Of a stretch of 10,911 nucleotides of DNA, positions 6,495-10,911 are shown in pieces. Where the stretch lies: assembly GCA_021296015.1 (NCBI GenBank), contig JAGWBG010000022.1, positions 3,844 through 14,754 on the forward strand, read 5' to 3'. How positions within the stretch are numbered: the stretch's first letter is position 1; each line of letters begins with the position of its first letter. The notes beneath the pieces are model-generated. The model was given only the letters and a program-made list of their open reading frames with translations, made no database searches and was not told where the DNA came from. Source of the stretch: Dehalococcoidia bacterium (GTDB lineage Bacteria; Chloroflexota; Dehalococcoidia; Lucifugimonadales; JAGWBF01). The position numbers and the translations under genes are program-made.

Positions 6495-6518
6495 TTACAC
6501 GCTATTTATAGCGTATAA
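6495..6518 (+). promoter_or_regulatory. Operator-like 24-bp imperfect palindrome on the argB promoter
   Basis: Arms TTACACGCTAT (6495-6505) and ATAGCGTATAA (6508-6518) around a TT centre match at 10 of 11 pairs; the inner 7 pairs are perfect. It covers the spacer and most of the -10 hexamer, where a bound repressor would block RNA polymerase. It does not resemble the ArgR box. A regulator cannot be named. Confidence 0.5.
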
Positions 6519-6519
6519 T
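6514..6519 (+). promoter_or_regulatory. -10 element of the argB promoter
   Basis: A perfect TATAAT lies 24 bases before the argB GTG. The region 16-18 bases upstream (6490-6497) is T-rich (GCTTTTTA) but has no good TTGACA match, so the promoter may need an activator or be intrinsically weak. Predicted start near 6526, leaving a short leader with GGAG at 6534-6537. Confidence 0.55.
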
Positions 6520-6543
6520 GTTACTTGTTTTACGGAGTGTGGA

Positions 6544-7380
6544 GTGTCAGATAGGCCGCCCAAAGGCATAGTCGTGGTGAAAATCGGGGGCAGCACCCTG
6601 GGCAGCAACGATACCACTCTCAAGGACCTGGTTGCCCTCCAGCGTGATGGCGTCAAGCTTATAGTTGTCCACGGCGGGGGCAGCGTCATCTCCCAGTGGA
6701 TGGAGAAACAGGGCACCATTCCCCGTTTTGTCCGGGGTTTGAGGGTCACTGATTCCCAGAGCCTGGAAATCGTCGCGGCAGTGCTGACGGGGCTGGTCAA
6801 CAAGCAGCTTGTGGCGTCTCTGATTGCCCTGGGAGGCAAAGCTATGGGGCTGAGTGGTGTAGATGGTGCTCTATTGAAGGCCAGGGTGGCCGACGAGGAG
6901 TTAGGTTATGTGGGGGAGGTGACAGGGGTAAACCCTGAAGTCTTGTTACAGTCCCTGGAGGGGGGTTACATACCGATGGTGGCTCCTGTGGGCATACACC
7001 GGGTGGACGACTCCCCCTATTCAGGCTCCATGCTCAACATAAATGGAGACACCGTGGCCGGGGAGTTAGCCTATGCCATAGGCGCTGAGAGGCTGATTTT
7101 TCTCACAGACGTGAATGGGGTAATGGATGGGTCGGGCAGAGTCATCCGACGCCTCAGTGTGAGGAGTGCCCGCCCTCTCCTTGCGTCAGGCGTGGTGAAA
7201 GGCGGAATGATACCCAAGCTGGAGGCTTGTTTGCGTGCCCTGGACCGGGTTCCGGTGACTGAGATAATCGACGGCAGGCAGCCGGGGGTGTTGATGCACT
7301 GCTTCCGGGGCGTGCCCACTGGCACTCAAATAATCAGTAGGCATGATATCAGCCAGTTGGAGTTCGGTTCACATACTTAG
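6544..7380 (+). CDS. argB: N-acetylglutamate kinase
   Basis: 278-residue cytosolic amino acid kinase that phosphorylates N-acetylglutamate with ATP, step two of arginine synthesis. Family marks: VVVKIGGS (10-17, K13), VVHGGG (41-46), RGLRVTD (64-70), GLVNK (83-87), GLSGVDG (102-108), NINGDTVAGELA (165-176; many relatives have NINAD), LIFLTDVNGV (184-193) and VKGGMIPKLEA (218-228, K225). The GTG start follows GGAG by 6 bases. It lacks the long N-terminal helix of arginine-inhibited kinases, and the C-terminal block (HCFRGVPTGTQI, 252-263) departs from their signature, so feedback inhibition by arginine is doubtful. LysZ is a less likely alternative given argJ before it and argD after. It is the first gene of a probable argB-UPF0182-argD operon, with a 30-base gap to the next gene. 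Confidence 0.93.
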   Translation: MSDRPPKGIVVVKIGGSTLGSNDTTLKDLVALQRDGVKLIVVHGGGSVISQWMEKQGTIPRFVRGLRVTDSQSLEIVAAVLTGLVNKQLVASLIALGGKAMGLSGVDGALLKARVADEELGYVGEVTGVNPEVLLQSLEGGYIPMVAPVGIHRVDDSPYSGSMLNINGDTVAGELAYAIGAERLIFLTDVNGVMDGSGRVIRRLSVRSARPLLASGVVKGGMIPKLEACLRALDRVPVTEIIDGRQPGVLMHCFRGVPTGTQIISRHDISQLEFGSHT

Positions 7381-7410
7381 GAATTGCTGATAGCTTAAAC
7401 GGAAGGTGCT

Positions 7411-10224
7411 ATGGTCTTCAACACGGGAAACAATGGAGAAGGGGCAGGCCCCCCAAGGAACGTAGACATAGGTCAGTTTGGGAACCCTAACATGAAACTG
7501 CTCACCAGGGTTGGACTGGCCGTTGCTGCCGTCGTCATTATTGTTCTGGTTCTCTCAGTAGTCAAGAGTGTATACACCGACTGGCTGTGGTTTGATAGCC
7601 TGGGCTACAAGGGCGTATACACTAAAATACTGGGGATGCGTATCTGGCTCTTCTTCGGGGGAGCTTTGCTGATAGCCGGCATTCTCATCGTTAATCTGTA
7701 CTTCGCCTATCGCTTTTCCAGGGGGGGGAGCATCCTCCCTGTCCCGCCGGAAGTGCTAAGGATGGGCCGCATAGGCATCATTGTAGGTGCTGTCCTGATG
7801 GTCGCCGTGATGAGCGTGGTGTTTGGGATTGTGGCACAGGGCCGTTGGGAGACCTTTCTGGTCTACTTCAATCGTGTCCGCTTCGGAGTTGAGGACCCCC
7901 AGTTTCATAAGGACATAACTTATCATGTAGCCATCATGCCCATGCTCCACTTCATTCAGGGGTGGTTCATGGGCGCTGTCATCGCCACGGTAGTGGCAGT
8001 AGTGGCCTTGTACATGGCCATCTTTGCTCTCAGGGGCGTGAACGTCGCGCTCACACCGAGAATTAGAGGACACCTGGCCCTGCTGGGCGCCTTCTTGATG
8101 ATTACCATTGCCGCTGCCCACTACCTGGACATTTTCGAGCTGGTCTTCTCGGGTCGTGGGGCGGCTCCTGGGGCCGGATACACCGACGTCAATGCCAGGC
8201 TTCCGGTTCTCTGGCTCCTGGTGGCCATCGCCCTGATGGCGGCTGTGGGTTTCGTCGTAAGCCTGTATTACGGCGGTCTGAGGCTTATGATAGCCTCCTT
8301 CTCCCTGTGGGCCGTTCTGGCTGTCTTGGCTGGCGCTATATATCCGGTAGCCTACCAGCGATTCAGGGTGAGTCCCAACGAGTTTGAGCGGGAGCAGGAA
8401 TACGTTGACCGAGCCATCACGGCCACCAGGGCCGCCTACGGACTGGACCAGATTGACGAGCAGTCATTCACCTACTCACCTACTCTGGACATTGAAACGG
8501 TGTCTGACAATCCCGAGACCATTGAGAACATCCGCCTTTGGGACCACCGGCCCCTGCGGGATACTTACAACCAGATACAGACCTTCCGGCAATACTACGG
8601 CTTCGTGAACGTTGACGTGGACCGCTACCGGCTCCCGGATGGGGAGTACCGACAGGTGATGCTGGCGGCCAGAGAGCTTTTCCCGGAGAACCTGGAGGAG
8701 GAAGCTCAGAACTGGGTGAACCGCAAGCTCTCATATACTCATGGCTACGGTGTCGCCATGAGCCCGGTGACCCAGGCCACCGTAGAGGGGCGTCCCCTGT
8801 TCTTCCTCCAGGACGTACCTCCAGCCGGCGACCTGGTTGTTGATCGACCGGAGATTTACTACGGAGAGAATACCAAGGATTTCGTCATTATAGACACCGA
8901 TACCGAAGAGTTCAATTTCCCCGGCCCCGCAGGGGACCCGGTCTTTCAGAATTATGAAGGCGAGGGAGGGGTCAAGCTGGGGTCCCTTTTCACAAGAGCT
9001 GCTTTCGCCTGGCAGTTCCTGGATTTCAACCTTCTTATAAGTGGGCAGATTGGCTCAGAGAGCACGGTAAAATACAGGCGTCACATAGGGGAACGGGTGA
9101 GCACAATAGCTCCATTCCTGCACTTGGACAAGGACCCGTACCTGGTGGTGGGTGACGGCGGGAAGCTGTGGTGGATTCAGGATGCCTATACCGTCTCCGA
9201 CAGGTACGCCTACTCCGCCCCTTTTGAAGATGAATTCAACTATATTCGCAACAGCGTCAAAGTGGTGGTAGACGCCTATAACGGAACCGTGTACTTCTTC
9301 GTTAAAGACGAGGATGACCCTCTGATGCAAATTTATGGGGGAGCCTTCCCCGATCTATTTGCGGACTTCGATGAGATAGATAACCTGGACCCTTCCCTCA
9401 GGGACCACATACGCTATCCTCTTGACCTCTTCTCCGCCCAGACACAGATTAACCTGCGCTACCACATGACGGACCCCAAGGAGTTCTTCCTTCGGGAAGA
9501 CCTGTGGGCAGTGGCCCGAGAGGTATTCGAGACCGCCGTCAACACCCAGGATATAGAGCCTTATTACGTTATCATGAAGCTGCCAGGAGAAGAAGAAGAG
9601 GAGTTCGTCTTGCTCTTGCCCTTTACCCCCGGCGGCGTGGAGAAGAAGAACATGGTGGGGTGGATGGCCGCCCGCAGCGACGGGGAGAACTACGGCAAGC
9701 TCCTGACCATCACGTTTCCCAAGGATAGGCAGGTGTTTGGCCCGGAGCAAATCGAGGGCCGTATCACCGCCGACGAGCAGATAGGTAGAGAGTTGACCCT
9801 TTTGTGCCCTGAAGGTAAGCTGTGTATCCGTGGTAACCTGCTGGCTATCCCCATGGGTGAGTCAGTACTGTACGTGGAGCCCCTGTACATACGTGCCCAA
9901 GCCCTGCCTCTGCCGGAGCTTAAAAAAGTCTTTGTGGCCGATGCCAACAAGGTGGTCATGGCTGACACCCTTTCCGAAGCCCTGACCCTCCTGTTGGGAG
10001 AGGCGATTCCCGATACTGCAGCCGGCCAGCCCTCAACGGACACGCCGGTACAGAGGCCGTCGGACGGGACTGCCAGCCAGGAGCGCCTCCAGCTTGAGGA
10101 AGTACAGAGGGAGATTGTCGGTATCGACGAGGCGGTCGGTCAGTTGGCTGAGAATCTGGACGCCCTGCGAGAGTCGTTGAGAAAAATACAAGAGACGTTA
10201 GCGTTGGAAGGAGGCTCACAATGA
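7411..10224 (+). CDS. UPF0182 family large membrane protein, function unknown
   Basis: 937-residue protein of the UPF0182 (COG1615) family, whose role is not established. Seven hydrophobic segments are visible at about 33-52, 78-100, 121-142, 182-207, 219-243, 264-287 and 293-315. A large soluble part follows with the conserved family blocks SPNEFEREQEYVDRAI (321-336), ATRAAYGLD (338-346), NIRLWDHRPL (373-382), FRQYYGFVNVDVDRY (392-406), LSYTHGYGVAMSPV (440-453) and GRPLFFLQDVPP (460-471). The C-terminus has a Pro/Thr/Ser-rich linker (about 868-890) and a predicted coiled coil (about 892-930). With a cytoplasmic N-terminus, seven crossings place the large domain outside. ATG 7411 has GGAAGG 4 bases upstream; ATG 7492 (residue 28) has no good site. 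The stop overlaps the argD start as ATGA. Confidence 0.92.
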   Translation: MVFNTGNNGEGAGPPRNVDIGQFGNPNMKLLTRVGLAVAAVVIIVLVLSVVKSVYTDWLWFDSLGYKGVYTKILGMRIWLFFGGALLIAGILIVNLYFAYRFSRGGSILPVPPEVLRMGRIGIIVGAVLMVAVMSVVFGIVAQGRWETFLVYFNRVRFGVEDPQFHKDITYHVAIMPMLHFIQGWFMGAVIATVVAVVALYMAIFALRGVNVALTPRIRGHLALLGAFLMITIAAAHYLDIFELVFSGRGAAPGAGYTDVNARLPVLWLLVAIALMAAVGFVVSLYYGGLRLMIASFSLWAVLAVLAGAIYPVAYQRFRVSPNEFEREQEYVDRAITATRAAYGLDQIDEQSFTYSPTLDIETVSDNPETIENIRLWDHRPLRDTYNQIQTFRQYYGFVNVDVDRYRLPDGEYRQVMLAARELFPENLEEEAQNWVNRKLSYTHGYGVAMSPVTQATVEGRPLFFLQDVPPAGDLVVDRPEIYYGENTKDFVIIDTDTEEFNFPGPAGDPVFQNYEGEGGVKLGSLFTRAAFAWQFLDFNLLISGQIGSESTVKYRRHIGERVSTIAPFLHLDKDPYLVVGDGGKLWWIQDAYTVSDRYAYSAPFEDEFNYIRNSVKVVVDAYNGTVYFFVKDEDDPLMQIYGGAFPDLFADFDEIDNLDPSLRDHIRYPLDLFSAQTQINLRYHMTDPKEFFLREDLWAVAREVFETAVNTQDIEPYYVIMKLPGEEEEEFVLLLPFTPGGVEKKNMVGWMAARSDGENYGKLLTITFPKDRQVFGPEQIEGRITADEQIGRELTLLCPEGKLCIRGNLLAIPMGESVLYVEPLYIRAQALPLPELKKVFVADANKVVMADTLSEALTLLLGEAIPDTAAGQPSTDTPVQRPSDGTASQERLQLEEVQREIVGIDEAVGQLAENLDALRESLRKIQETLALEGGSQ
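10208..10214 (+). promoter_or_regulatory. Ribosome binding site of argD inside the UPF0182 gene
   Basis: AAGGAGG lies 6 bases before ATG 10221, within the last codons of the UPF0182 gene (Glu-Gly-Gly). Together with the ATGA overlap it supports translational coupling. Confidence 0.8.
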
Positions 10225-10911
10225 GCACCCATTTTGAAGGACCGGGGCAGGCCGACTGGGTGGAAATGGAGAAGAGGTACTACGCTTTTACCGTGAGAAG
10301 GCAGCCCGTGGTAATCGTGCGAGGAGAAGGAACGAGGGTCTGGGACGTTAACGGGAAGGAGTACCTGGACTTTACTGCAGGCTGGGCCGTCAACAACCTG
10401 GGACATTGCCACCCGGCCATCACCAGAGCCATAACCGAGCAGGCGGCTACCCTTTTGCAGACCTCTAACCAGTTCTACACCACTCCTCAGCTTCTTCTGG
10501 CCCAGCTTCTGGTGGAGAACAGCGCCCTGGACAAGGTGTTCTTCGGCAATAGTGGGGCCGAGGGCATAGAGGGGGCAATGAAACTTGCCAGGAAGTACGG
10601 CAAGAAAAACCGTAACGGGGCCTATGAGGTCATAACCGCCTATAACTCCTTCCACGGCCGCACCATGAGCACTCTATCGGCGACCGGACAGGCGCATTAT
10701 CAGGAGCCTTTCCAACCCCTGACCCCCGGCTTCGTCCATGTGGACTACAACAATGTGGAGGCCATCATGGAGGCTACTAACGAGCGCACCGCCGCCGTGA
10801 TGCTGGAGCCTGTGCAGGGTGAGGGTGGGGTGAACGTGCCTGCCAACGATTATCTCAGAAGGGTTAGAGAGTGGTGTGATAGCCAGGGGTTGCTTCTAAT
10901 CCTGGACGAAG
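10221..10911 (+). CDS. argD: Acetylornithine aminotransferase, 3' end cut by window edge
   Basis: The first 230 residues of a class III PLP aminotransferase that converts N-acetylglutamate semialdehyde to N-acetylornithine with glutamate, step four of arginine synthesis. Visible marks: GTRVWDVNGKEYLDFTAGWAVNNLGHCHP (37-65, cited as a span; key residues G53, W55, N58, H62), TSNQFY (81-86), the PLP phosphate-binding NSGAE (110-114), SFHGRT (143-148) stacking on PLP, MLEPVQGEGG (194-203), and LILDE at the window end (D229, the PLP ring-nitrogen contact). The catalytic lysine lies beyond the window. NSGAEGIEGAMKLAR differs slightly from the common GAEANEAA wording but keeps the fold residues. GABA or succinylornithine aminotransferase are possible on motifs alone; the argJ-argB context favours ArgD. 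The start overlaps the upstream stop. Confidence 0.9.
   Translation, partial: MSTHFEGPGQADWVEMEKRYYAFTVRRQPVVIVRGEGTRVWDVNGKEYLDFTAGWAVNNLGHCHPAITRAITEQAATLLQTSNQFYTTPQLLLAQLLVENSALDKVFFGNSGAEGIEGAMKLARKYGKKNRNGAYEVITAYNSFHGRTMSTLSATGQAHYQEPFQPLTPGFVHVDYNNVEAIMEATNERTAAVMLEPVQGEGGVNVPANDYLRRVREWCDSQGLLLILDE

Overview
The window is a conserved housekeeping stretch of a bacterial chromosome with about 57% GC by eye. It carries six complete genes and two genes cut by the window ends. Gene content and protein style (a LeuRS editing motif reading TTRIDTIFG, a cyclic ArgJ/ArgB arginine pathway, a giant UPF0182 membrane protein, GTG starts, and REP-like repeats built on a CGTCA(T/C)TC core) suggest a Chloroflexota lineage such as Dehalococcoidia or SAR202. 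This placement is an inference from protein character, not from a marker search.

Left part, minus strand: the 5' two-thirds of a PlsY-type glycerol-3-phosphate acyltransferase (1-401) lies downstream of ilvE, a branched-chain amino acid aminotransferase (479-1417). ilvE has a good sigma70-type promoter (TTGCCT-N17-TATAAT) and an AGGAGG ribosome site. Its -10 is symmetrical and is shared with the weaker divergent promoter that could serve comEA on the plus strand.

Middle part, plus strand: comEA (1496-2161) encodes a membrane-anchored SLBB plus helix-hairpin-helix DNA-binding protein. A 336-base gap follows. It holds an inverted pair of REP-like hairpins and a flanking 17-bp direct repeat, with no credible gene. 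Then comes leuS (2498-4972), a full-length leucyl-tRNA synthetase.

Right part, plus strand: argJ (5149-6372) has its own extended -10 promoter. A second transcription unit follows: argB (6544-7380), a 937-residue UPF0182 membrane protein (7411-10224), and argD (10221 to the window end). The start of argD overlaps the UPF0182 stop codon as ATGA, so those two are probably translationally coupled. ArgJ, ArgB and ArgD perform steps 1/5, 2 and 4 of ornithine/arginine synthesis; argC is not in the window. A 24-bp imperfect palindrome sits on the argB promoter and looks like a repressor site.

No mobile element gene, RNA gene, CRISPR array or clearly novel multi-gene system is visible. The points most worth a second look are the uncharacterised UPF0182 protein embedded in the arginine operon, the argB operator-like palindrome, the paired REP hairpins with compensatory changes, and departures from family consensus in PlsY and ArgB.
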